From positions 1-11,129 of the forward strand of contig JAGACE010000216.1 in NCBI GenBank assembly GCA_017614275.1: 11,129 bases of DNA. Reading direction: 5' to 3'. This document shows, in pieces, positions 6,166 through 11,129 of the stretch (the stretch's first letter is position 1; each line of letters starts with the position of its first letter). The notes below the pieces were generated by a model. The model searched no databases. It was not told where the DNA came from and saw only the letters and a program-made list of their open reading frames with translations. Both the position numbers and the translations under genes were made by a program. The stretch comes from Clostridia bacterium. GTDB taxonomy: Bacteria > Bacillota > Clostridia > Oscillospirales > Acutalibacteraceae.

Positions 6166-6873
6166 TTATTCTGCAAGGCCGAGCCAGTCGATCTCCTTCG
6201 CGTCCCGGAACGTGTTCTGCGTGACGAACTCCGCCATGCGGGGGTGGGGCGCGGTCAGGACCTTCGCATCCGCGCTGAGGTAGGGCGGCACTTCGGTCTG
6301 CGCGTTGTTTCCCCAGAGCATGAAGGTGGCATCCATCGCCTCCAGGTACGGGAAGAGGAGGGCCCGGAAGGGCTCCCACAGCGTCCGATGGGACCCGGGT
6401 TCGCCGGGGCGCACGGTCAGGGTCGAGTTGAGGAAAAGGACGCCCTGCGCCTCCATCCGGTCGAACCAGTCCGTGGGCGGCGCGATGGGGAAGGCGCCGG
6501 AGGCGATCTGTTCCCGCACCACGGCCAGCGGCGGGTTGGTGCCGGTCTCGTTGTAGTAGATCGCCTTGAGGATGTTCCTCAGAGAGGACTGGCGGATCCT
6601 GCAGTCCCAGCCCTGTCCGCGGAGCTCCGAGACCTCGAAGCTGCGGCCGGTGGCCACGGGCACGCCATCCCGCTCGTTGAAGGAGGGGTAGGGGTCCATG
6701 CCGACGATGACATAGGCCACGGGCGCCTCCATGGACAGGAAGCGGAGCACCCGCTCTTTCTGCGGATAGTACTCCGTGCCGTCCAGCTGCGCTTCGATGT
6801 CGCTCAAGACCCGGCCGGTCTCCAGGTCAGACAGAAGGGCATCCCAGCGGGATGCCCAGGTCGTTTGAAACAT
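6166..6873 (-). CDS. Divergent uracil-DNA glycosylase (Ung-like)
   Basis: This 235-residue protein should remove uracil from DNA to start base-excision repair. Family-1 signatures are present but altered. Motif I is VIVGMDPYP (55-63) instead of GQDPYH. It keeps the water-activating Asp (Asp60) and Tyr62 but has Pro in place of the following His. GRSFEV (76-81) matches the LAFSV uracil-stacking Phe region. VLFLNSTLTVRPGEPGSH (145-162) contains the uracil-reading Asn149. FMLWGNNAQ (184-192) matches the LLWG-Q strand. TAPHPRMAEF (207-216) keeps the catalytic-loop His210 but replaces HPSPLS with HPRM. Length is typical for Ung. A longer frame upstream of 6873 merely overlaps the preceding gene; GAGGAG at 6881-6886 supports this start and overlaps that gene's stop codon. 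Activity and substrate range could differ from classical Ung. Confidence 0.82.
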   Translation of the reverse strand: MFQTTWASRWDALLSDLETGRVLSDIEAQLDGTEYYPQKERVLRFLSMEAPVAYVIVGMDPYPSFNERDGVPVATGRSFEVSELRGQGWDCRIRQSSLRNILKAIYYNETGTNPPLAVVREQIASGAFPIAPPTDWFDRMEAQGVLFLNSTLTVRPGEPGSHRTLWEPFRALLFPYLEAMDATFMLWGNNAQTEVPPYLSADAKVLTAPHPRMAEFVTQNTFRDAKEIDWLGLAE

Positions 6874-6880
6874 AGGTGTG

Positions 6881-6886
6881 CTCCTC
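6881..6886 (-). promoter_or_regulatory. Ribosome binding site of the uracil-DNA glycosylase gene, overlapping the upstream stop
   Basis: On the minus strand this reads GAGGAG, 7 nt before ATG 6873. It overlaps the TGA stop (6885-6887) of the upstream gene, which implies coupled translation and decides the start of the glycosylase. Confidence 0.75.
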
Positions 6887-7565
6887 AGTCGTCCAGCAGA
6901 TAGATGCCGGAGTTCAGCACGACGATCTCGTTGTCTCCGACGCGGAGATACCGAAGGACGCCTTCCTCGAACTTCTTGTAGTCCTCGGAGGTGTAGTTCT
7001 TCAGGGAGATCTTCTTGATGTTGTTGGACGTCTTGCAGCAGACGAAGAGGTCGTCGCCGTAGCGGGAGACGGACATGGGTCTGCCGAAGGCCAGCGTGTC
7101 CACGCCGCCGATGCGGAAGTCGACGCGCTCCAGCTTGGTGGAGTAACGGACGATGGCGTTCTGGTCCGGGACCGCGCACCAGAGGTTCTTGCCGTCGGGG
7201 GCGCAGCCGCGCAGCGCGCAGTCGTGATAGAGCAGATCGCCGGTCCAGATCAGGGTGCCGCCGATGTCGAAGATGCCGATCTCACCGGTGGGGAACACGA
7301 CGTTGATGTAGTCCCGGGGCGATTCACAGACCGCGCAGGAGATGTAGTCGTTGATCTGCTTGGTGATCTCCTCGTGGGCGGGGCCGAATTTGCATTTTGT
7401 GTAGAAGTTCTTTTTGACTTTCTGCACGACCATGGTGTTGAGGTTGTAGAACCAGAAGGAGATGCGCAGACGGCCGTCGTCATCCTTTTTGTCCGGCTCG
7501 ATGATGACGAATCCTTCCGGATGGGGAACGATGTCCAGAGGCATGTAGTCTAAAATCTGTTTCAT
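6885..7565 (-). CDS. Hypothetical cysteine-rich protein, possibly beta-propeller-like
   Basis: I do not recognise this 226-residue protein. No signal peptide or membrane segment is visible, so it is probably cytoplasmic. Repeated short strand-turn patterns suggest a beta-rich, propeller-like fold: YINVVFPTGEIGIFDIGGTL (86-105), PDGKNLWCAVPDQNAIVRYS (123-142), SRYGDDLFVCCKTSNNIKKI (167-186) and VGDNEIVVLNSGIYLLD (209-225). Eight cysteines (58, 77, 80, 116, 121, 130, 176, 177), including a C-x-x-C pair and an adjacent Cys-Cys, are many for a protein of this size and could bind metal or sense redox state. AAGGTGA precedes the start. The gene lies 18 nt after rex and 11 nt before the glycosylase, so it is co-transcribed with both. 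Its placement after rex hints at a redox or housekeeping role, but function is unknown. Confidence 0.75.
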   Translation of the reverse strand: MKQILDYMPLDIVPHPEGFVIIEPDKKDDDGRLRISFWFYNLNTMVVQKVKKNFYTKCKFGPAHEEITKQINDYISCAVCESPRDYINVVFPTGEIGIFDIGGTLIWTGDLLYHDCALRGCAPDGKNLWCAVPDQNAIVRYSTKLERVDFRIGGVDTLAFGRPMSVSRYGDDLFVCCKTSNNIKKISLKNYTSEDYKKFEEGVLRYLRVGDNEIVVLNSGIYLLDD

Positions 7566-7583
7566 GATGTCACCTTATTGTTC

Positions 7584-8222
7584 TCAGAGATTGGTATCGT
7601 GCAGGACCTGATAGCAGAGCGTCATCAGGCTGTCGTTGAGGTGGACGTTTTCCACGGCGACCTGCGGATATTCTTCTTTGATGTTGTAGTGGGAGAAGTT
7701 CCAGAAGCCGATGACGCCGGAACTGACCAGCGTGGGCACGAGTTCCTCGGCCGCCTCGTAGGGGACACAGAGGATGGCGACTTTGACGCCGTTGTCCTTG
7801 CAGAAGTCCTCGATGTCTCTGGACGAGCGGATCGGCATGCCGTTGATCATCTGACCGGACAGGCTTTCCTTCTTGTCGAAGATCCCGATGAGGTCGAAGC
7901 CTCTCTTTTGATAGTCGATCTGCAGGGCGATGGTGTGGCCCAGGTTCCCGGCTCCGATGAGGATGGTCTTGAAGCCGCTGTCGACGCCGAGGATCTTGCC
8001 GATCTCTTTGTACAGGCTCTCGATGTTGTAGCCGTATCCCTGCTGGCCGAAGCCGCCGAAATTGTTGAGGTCCTGACGGATCTGAGACGCGGACAGGCCC
8101 ATGCGGTCCGCCAGCTCGCGGCTGGAGATGCGCACCATGCCGGCGTCTTTCAGATATCCGAGAAAACGGTAATACCGGGGCAGTCGTTTGATGACGGAAT
8201 TCGATACGTATTTGGATCCCAT
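7584..8222 (-). CDS. rex: Redox-sensing transcriptional repressor Rex
   Basis: The 212-residue product is a Rex repressor. It binds operator DNA when NAD+ is abundant and is released by NADH, controlling fermentation and respiratory genes. The N-terminal winged helix includes VIKRLPRYYRFLGYL (10-24), RISSRELADRMGLSASQIRQD (31-51) and the Rex-typical NNFGGFGQQGYGY (53-65). The Rossmann NAD(H) domain begins with TILIGAGNLGHTIA (86-99; GxGxxG at 90-95). ILCVPYEAAEELV (150-162) and IGFWNFSHYNI (171-181) follow, and the C-terminal swapped helix is NDSLMTLCYQVL (196-207). The start at 8222 has AAGGAG 10 nt upstream; the 15-residue upstream extension of the frame has no family counterpart. It lies 72 nt downstream of the dehydrogenase gene without an obvious terminator, so it may be read from that promoter. 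Confidence 0.96.
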   Translation of the reverse strand: MGSKYVSNSVIKRLPRYYRFLGYLKDAGMVRISSRELADRMGLSASQIRQDLNNFGGFGQQGYGYNIESLYKEIGKILGVDSGFKTILIGAGNLGHTIALQIDYQKRGFDLIGIFDKKESLSGQMINGMPIRSSRDIEDFCKDNGVKVAILCVPYEAAEELVPTLVSSGVIGFWNFSHYNIKEEYPQVAVENVHLNDSLMTLCYQVLHDTNL

Positions 8223-8232
8223 AACGTTTGTA

Positions 8233-8238
8233 CTCCTT
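8233..8238 (-). promoter_or_regulatory. Ribosome binding site that sets the rex start
   Basis: On the minus strand this reads AAGGAG, 10 nt before ATG 8222. It selects this Met over the upstream in-frame ATG at 8267, which would add 15 residues not typical of Rex. Confidence 0.75.
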
Positions 8239-8294
8239 GAGAATTGTTGGTTTAGAGACAGCGCCAATGTGTCACAGGGTCTTTTGCTTGATAA

Positions 8295-9452
8295 TCAGAG
8301 AGACGTGACGGTCTCCATGACATAGTTTCCGAACTCTTCGCAGGTGGCGCCGCCGGGCCGGCCGGTGATCACCAGTTTCCGCTCGGTGTCGTTGCAGATC
8401 TCAAGCGCCTTCGCCAGCTTGTCGGCCTTCTCGATATAGCCGATGTGGCGGAGGAGCATCTCGGTGGCTTTGAACATGCTGCAGGGGTTCGCGTACTGTC
8501 CGCGGCCCTCTTCGATCATCCGGGGAGCGGAGCCGTGGATGGCCTCGAACATGCAGTATTTATCGCCCAGGTTGCCGGAGCCGGCGGTGCCGACGCCGCC
8601 CTGGATCTGCGCGGCCTCATCGGTGATGATGTCGCCGTAGAGGTTGGGCATGACGAAGACCTGGAACTGACTGCGGCGGGCCGGGTTGACGAGGTTCGCC
8701 GTCATGATGTCGATGAACCAGTCCTCCGCCCGGATGCCGGGATAGTCTTTCGCGACTTCGTGGGCGATCTTCGTGAAGTTGCCATCGGTCTTTTTCATGA
8801 TGTTCGCCTTGGTGACGATGGCCACATAGTCTTTGCCGTTGTTCTTCGCGTACTCGAAGGCGGCCCGGCAGATGCGCTCGGTGCCCGCTTTCGTGGTGAC
8901 TTTGAAATCAAAGGCCAGTTTGTCCGGGATCTCGCAGCCCTTGGAGCCGAGGACGTATTCACCCTCCGTGTTCTCCCGGAAGAAGATCCAGTCGATGTCT
9001 TCCGCGGGGACCTTGGTGGGACGGACGTTTGCGTAGAGGTCCAGCTCCCGCCGCATGGCGACGTTCGCGCTCTCCAGCGTGCCGCCGGTGGGGGTGGTGG
9101 TGGGGCCTTTCAGGATGACGTCGCAGGTCTTGAGTTCCGCCAGCACATCGTCCGGGATGGGTTTCCCGACCGTCATGCGGTTCTCGATGGTCAGACCTTC
9201 GATGTCTTTGAGTTCGATCTTGCCGGAAGCGATGTCGTCCTTCAGAAGGAATTCGATGAGCCGTCTGGACTCGGCCGTGATGACAGGGCCGATGCCGTCG
9301 CCGCCGCAGAAGCCGATGACGACGTGATCAAGGTGCGCGAAATCCTTCTTCTCGGTGTCCGCTTCCATGCGGTCTTCCCGCGCGAGCTGTTCTTCGAGGA
9401 GCGCTTTGAAGTGCGCCGTGCACTCTTCGATGTAGGGTTCGTAGTTCGGCAT
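8295..9452 (-). CDS. Isocitrate dehydrogenase-like enzyme (isocitrate/isopropylmalate dehydrogenase family)
   Basis: This 385-residue beta-decarboxylating dehydrogenase probably converts isocitrate to 2-oxoglutarate for glutamate synthesis. Landmarks are GGDGIGP (50-56) and GPTTTPTGGTLESANVAMRR (116-135), where Ser128 matches the isocitrate-binding Ser of E. coli Icd. DLYANVRPTK (138-147) and FRENTEGEY (158-166) follow; ENTEGEY is typical of isocitrate rather than isopropylmalate enzymes. Then come the catalytic Lys215 in VTKANIMK, the metal Asp residues in DIMTANLVNP (248) and NLYGDIITDEAA (274, 278), and HGSAP (306-310). The residue after HGSAP is Arg311, where NAD enzymes usually have Asp and E. 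coli NADP-Icd has Lys, so NADP use is possible. An unusual N-terminal extension of about 40 charged residues precedes the first strand. The start at 9452 has an AAAGGAA site and a consensus promoter upstream. Homoisocitrate or another substrate is not excluded. Confidence 0.88.
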   Translation of the reverse strand: MPNYEPYIEECTAHFKALLEEQLAREDRMEADTEKKDFAHLDHVVIGFCGGDGIGPVITAESRRLIEFLLKDDIASGKIELKDIEGLTIENRMTVGKPIPDDVLAELKTCDVILKGPTTTPTGGTLESANVAMRRELDLYANVRPTKVPAEDIDWIFFRENTEGEYVLGSKGCEIPDKLAFDFKVTTKAGTERICRAAFEYAKNNGKDYVAIVTKANIMKKTDGNFTKIAHEVAKDYPGIRAEDWFIDIMTANLVNPARRSQFQVFVMPNLYGDIITDEAAQIQGGVGTAGSGNLGDKYCMFEAIHGSAPRMIEEGRGQYANPCSMFKATEMLLRHIGYIEKADKLAKALEICNDTERKLVITGRPGGATCEEFGNYVMETVTSL

Positions 9453-9473
9453 GGAAATATAGTTCCTTTCAAC

Positions 9474-9492
9474 TTGTTTTCATTTTTAACAA
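9474..9492 (-). promoter_or_regulatory. Candidate Rex operator at the dehydrogenase transcription start
   Basis: On the plus strand this reads TTGTTTTCATTTTTAACAA, an inverted repeat TTGTT-N9-AACAA. The right half, TTAACAA, matches the clostridial Rex consensus half-site exactly; the left half matches 5 of 7. The spacer is one base longer than in TTGTTAA-N4-TTAACAA, which is the main weakness. It lies just downstream of the -10 element, over the expected +1, where a repressor would block initiation, and rex is in the same cluster. Confidence 0.45.
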
Positions 9493-9496
9493 AGTT

Positions 9497-9525
9497 ATTA
9501 TATTGGTTTGATACTATTATGTCAA
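9497..9525 (-). promoter_or_regulatory. Consensus sigma-A promoter of the dehydrogenase-rex cluster
   Basis: On the minus strand TTGACA (9520-9525) is followed by a 17-nt spacer and TATAAT (9497-9502), an exact consensus promoter. It lies 45 nt upstream of the dehydrogenase start codon and diverges from the uppP promoter. Such a strong core promoter would normally need a repressor, consistent with the adjacent inverted repeat. Confidence 0.88.
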
Positions 9526-9569
9526 TGCGAAAACAAAAAAGATACTAAAACGAGCATATCTTGTGGTCA

Positions 9570-9586
9570 AAGCCGGCCATCGGCTT
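9570..9586. repeat. Short inverted repeat next to the uppP -35 element
   Basis: AAGCCG (9570-9575) and CGGCTT (9581-9586) form a perfect 6-bp inverted repeat around GCCAT. The right arm overlaps the first two bases of the predicted uppP -35 hexamer. It is GC-rich in an AT-rich gap. It may be a regulator site or chance; no T-tract follows, so it is not an obvious terminator. Confidence 0.4.
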
Positions 9587-9613
9587 GAAGTCATACACTA
9601 TATTTGATATAAT
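9585..9613 (+). promoter_or_regulatory. Predicted sigma-A promoter of uppP
   Basis: TTGAAG (9585-9590), a 17-nt spacer and TATAAT (9608-9613) lie 44 nt upstream of the uppP start. The -10 is perfect and the -35 matches the consensus at four of six positions. Confidence 0.8.
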
Positions 9614-9656
9614 AATCCGAATTCAAGAACTCTGGTAAAAAGGAGAACACACAACT

Positions 9657-10541
9657 ATGTTGATGGAATATCTGAAGGCGGCGGCTCTGGGCATCCTCCA
9701 GGGCGCTACCGAGTTCCTGCCGGTCTCGAGCTCCGGCCACCTTTCTGTGGCCCAGCACTTCCTGGGACTGTCGGGGGACGGTTCTTTACAGCTGACCGTG
9801 TTCCTGCACATCGGGACCCTGGTCGCCGTCATCGCCGTCTACTACAAGACGTTCTGGAAACTGCTGAAAGAGATCGCGAAGACCGTGGGTGATGTGTTCA
9901 CGCGCAAACTCGACACGAAGCATGTCTCCGATGACCGTCACATGCTCTACATGATGGTCATCTCCTGCATCCCGCTGCTGTTCCTGTTCATCCCCGTCGG
10001 GGGAGGCCGGAACGTCAAGGACCTCGTGGAGGGTCTGGCCAACGACACGGACATCCTGCTCGAGGGCTTCTGCTTCCTGATCACCGCCATCCTGCTGTTC
10101 ACCGGTTCCTACATGGCCCGGACGAAGAAGAACATCCGGCCCATGGTAGAGGGCAAGGACGCCTGGTGGGTCGATGTGGCCCAGCTGGCGGCTGCCGCTT
10201 TCCCGGGCATCTCCCGGTCCGGTTCCACCATCTCCACCGGGATGCTGCTCGGCGTGGAGAAAAACTACATGGTCGAGTACTCCTTCGTGCTCGGCACCCC
10301 GGCGATTCTGGCCGCCGCGGTCCTGGAGATCAAAGACGCGCTGGAGGGCGGCGCCATGGCTCTGGACCTTGGCCCGGTCCTCGTGGGCATCGTGGTCGCG
10401 GCCGTCGTCGGCGTCGCCGCCATCAAGCTGCTCGAGTGGCTCGTCAGCAAAGATAAATTCCAGTTCTTCGGATACTACTGTCTCATCCTGTCCGCTGTGG
10501 TCATCACGCTGGCCACGCTCGAGAAACTCGGTATCCTTTGA
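9657..10541 (+). CDS. uppP: Undecaprenyl-diphosphatase UppP (BacA family)
   Basis: This 294-residue integral membrane enzyme dephosphorylates undecaprenyl diphosphate to the monophosphate carrier used for peptidoglycan and other envelope glycans; family members also give bacitracin tolerance. Both catalytic signatures are present. The first is GILQGATEFLPVSSSGH (12-28), with the (E/Q)xxxE motif as Gln15/Glu19 and the conserved His28. The second is FPGISRSGSTIST (182-194), with the essential Arg187. Hydrophobic segments at about 47-63, 98-114, 133-151, 171-182, 207-224, 237-258 and 270-289 fit the multi-pass, inverted-repeat topology of the family. AAAAGGAG at 9638-9644 lies 12 nt before ATG 9657; a second in-frame ATG is at 9663, so the start could shift by two codons. 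ftsK follows after 23 nt, probably co-transcribed. Confidence 0.96.
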   Translation: MLMEYLKAAALGILQGATEFLPVSSSGHLSVAQHFLGLSGDGSLQLTVFLHIGTLVAVIAVYYKTFWKLLKEIAKTVGDVFTRKLDTKHVSDDRHMLYMMVISCIPLLFLFIPVGGGRNVKDLVEGLANDTDILLEGFCFLITAILLFTGSYMARTKKNIRPMVEGKDAWWVDVAQLAAAAFPGISRSGSTISTGMLLGVEKNYMVEYSFVLGTPAILAAAVLEIKDALEGGAMALDLGPVLVGIVVAAVVGVAAIKLLEWLVSKDKFQFFGYYCLILSAVVITLATLEKLGIL

Positions 10542-10564
10542 TTTGAATCATTGAGGTGAATCCT

Positions 10565-11129
10565 ATGGCTGCTTCCCAGAACAAGGGAACTTCCGGAAAA
10601 AAGAATCCGTCGAACAGTAGATCGACGAAGAAGAGCACCGCTTCGAAGGCGGCGCAGAAGAACGCCCGGACGGCAAAAGGGACGGCGCCTGCCGGCAACA
10701 AGCAGGTCGGCGCGGTCGTGCTGTTCGCTGTGGCGCTCTTCCTGCTGTTTCTGGCATTTATCAACGGCGGCAACGTGTGGGCCGTCCTGCAGGGCGCCTT
10801 CTTCGGCCTGTTCGGCGTCATGGCCTACATCATCCCGTTCCTGCTGATCATCGTCGCGGTCCTGATCTCCATGGACAAGGACAGCGTCAGCCTGCGCCCG
10901 AAGGTGCTGCTGGCCGCCCTTCTGATCTGGTTCCTCTGCAGCGCGATCTACGTGTTCGCGGGCGACGGCGCTCCCGGCGGGTTTGGATCGGCGGTCGCCG
11001 GTGCTTACAAGCTCGGGAGCGAAGGCCTGAGCGGCGGTGCGATCGGCGCCATCCTCGGCGCCCCGCTGCTGATGATGTTTGGTTATAAACTGCCCGCAGG
11101 ACTCACGCTGATCCTGCTGGCGTTCGTCA
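10565..11129 (+). CDS. ftsK: FtsK/SpoIIIE-type DNA translocase, N-terminal part (3' truncated)
   Basis: The frame is open from ATG 10565 to the right edge, giving 188 codons. The first 47 residues are Lys/Ser/Thr/Ala-rich and low in complexity, a basic cytoplasmic leader. The four-helix FtsK membrane domain then begins: AVVLFAVALFLLFLAFINGG (50-69), an amphipathic VWAVLQGAFFGLFGVMAYIIPFLLIIVAVLIS region (71-102), KVLLAALLIWFLCSAIYVFA (113-132) and a Gly-rich segment with GAIGAILGAPLLMMFGYKLPAGLTLILLAFV. The order, with FGLFG and AYIIPFLL, fits FtsK/SpoIIIE translocases, which pump chromosomal DNA through the division or sporulation septum. The coupling, ATPase and gamma domains would lie beyond the window. 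GAGGTGA at 10553-10559 lies 5 nt before the start. Whether it acts as vegetative FtsK or SpoIIIE cannot be told from this part. Confidence 0.88.
   Translation, partial: MAASQNKGTSGKKNPSNSRSTKKSTASKAAQKNARTAKGTAPAGNKQVGAVVLFAVALFLLFLAFINGGNVWAVLQGAFFGLFGVMAYIIPFLLIIVAVLISMDKDSVSLRPKVLLAALLIWFLCSAIYVFAGDGAPGGFGSAVAGAYKLGSEGLSGGAIGAILGAPLLMMFGYKLPAGLTLILLAFV

Noticed and set aside
4142..6379. A 745-codon open frame on the minus strand covering the DUF362 gene and the second small membrane protein
   Set aside because: It is opposite genes with recognisable domains and good ribosome sites, spans the bidirectional terminator, and its translation is biased in the way expected for the antisense of GC-rich codons. 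It resembles no family I know.
6874..7179. An upstream extension of the uracil-DNA glycosylase frame
   Set aside because: It overlaps the preceding gene out of frame, is Arg-rich, and GAGGAG supports the start at 6873.
8223..8294. Possible second Rex operator or promoter directly upstream of rex
   Set aside because: The dehydrogenase-rex gap has only weak dyad symmetry (ATTGTTGG against CGCCAAT) and no convincing -35/-10 pair or TTGTTAA-type repeat.
8445..9548. A 367-codon plus-strand frame opposite the isocitrate dehydrogenase-like gene
   Set aside because: The minus strand encodes a complete dehydrogenase with promoter and ribosome site; the plus-strand product is a compositional shadow.

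Overview
The window looks like chromosomal DNA from a GC-rich Firmicute, most likely a Clostridia member of the gut Oscillospiraceae type. The lineage is inferred, not proven. The reasons are strong G/C bias at third codon positions, AAGGAG-type ribosome binding sites, AT-rich intergenic spaces with near-consensus sigma-A promoters, a Rex repressor, an FtsK/SpoIIIE-type translocase and T-tailed hairpin terminators. No tRNA, rRNA, CRISPR array, insertion sequence or prophage gene was seen.

Layout, left to right. (1) Positions 1-104 hold the last 33 codons of a gene, possibly an SGNH/GDSL-type hydrolase, followed by a terminator with a perfect 18-bp palindrome. (2) Positions 198-3693 hold a tight plus-strand operon: a GNAT-type acetyltransferase, a phosphohexomutase (phosphoglucomutase/phosphomannomutase), larB, and a stand-alone larC2 domain that overlaps larB by 4 nt, then a hairpin terminator. 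LarB and LarC2 belong to the nickel-pincer nucleotide pathway, but LarC1, LarE and the classical client LarA are not in the window. (3) Positions 3747-6118 hold a second plus-strand unit with its own promoter: two tandem, paralogous, roughly 100-residue membrane proteins and a 557-residue DUF362 protein of unknown function. It ends in a hairpin that can serve both strands.

(4) Positions 6166-9452 hold a minus-strand cluster, in transcription order: an isocitrate dehydrogenase-like enzyme, the NADH/NAD+-sensing repressor rex, an unrecognised cysteine-rich protein, and a divergent uracil-DNA glycosylase. Its promoter matches the TTGACA-17-TATAAT consensus exactly, and a Rex-like inverted repeat sits at the predicted transcription start. 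This suggests redox control of the dehydrogenase, perhaps with rex autoregulation. (5) Diverging from it, positions 9657-11129 hold uppP (undecaprenyl-diphosphatase, cell-wall lipid carrier recycling) and the start of an ftsK/spoIIIE-type DNA translocase that runs off the window.

The least-described part is the promoter, paired small membrane proteins and DUF362 unit lying directly after larB-larC2. The divergent glycosylase and the candidate Rex operator are the other points worth testing.
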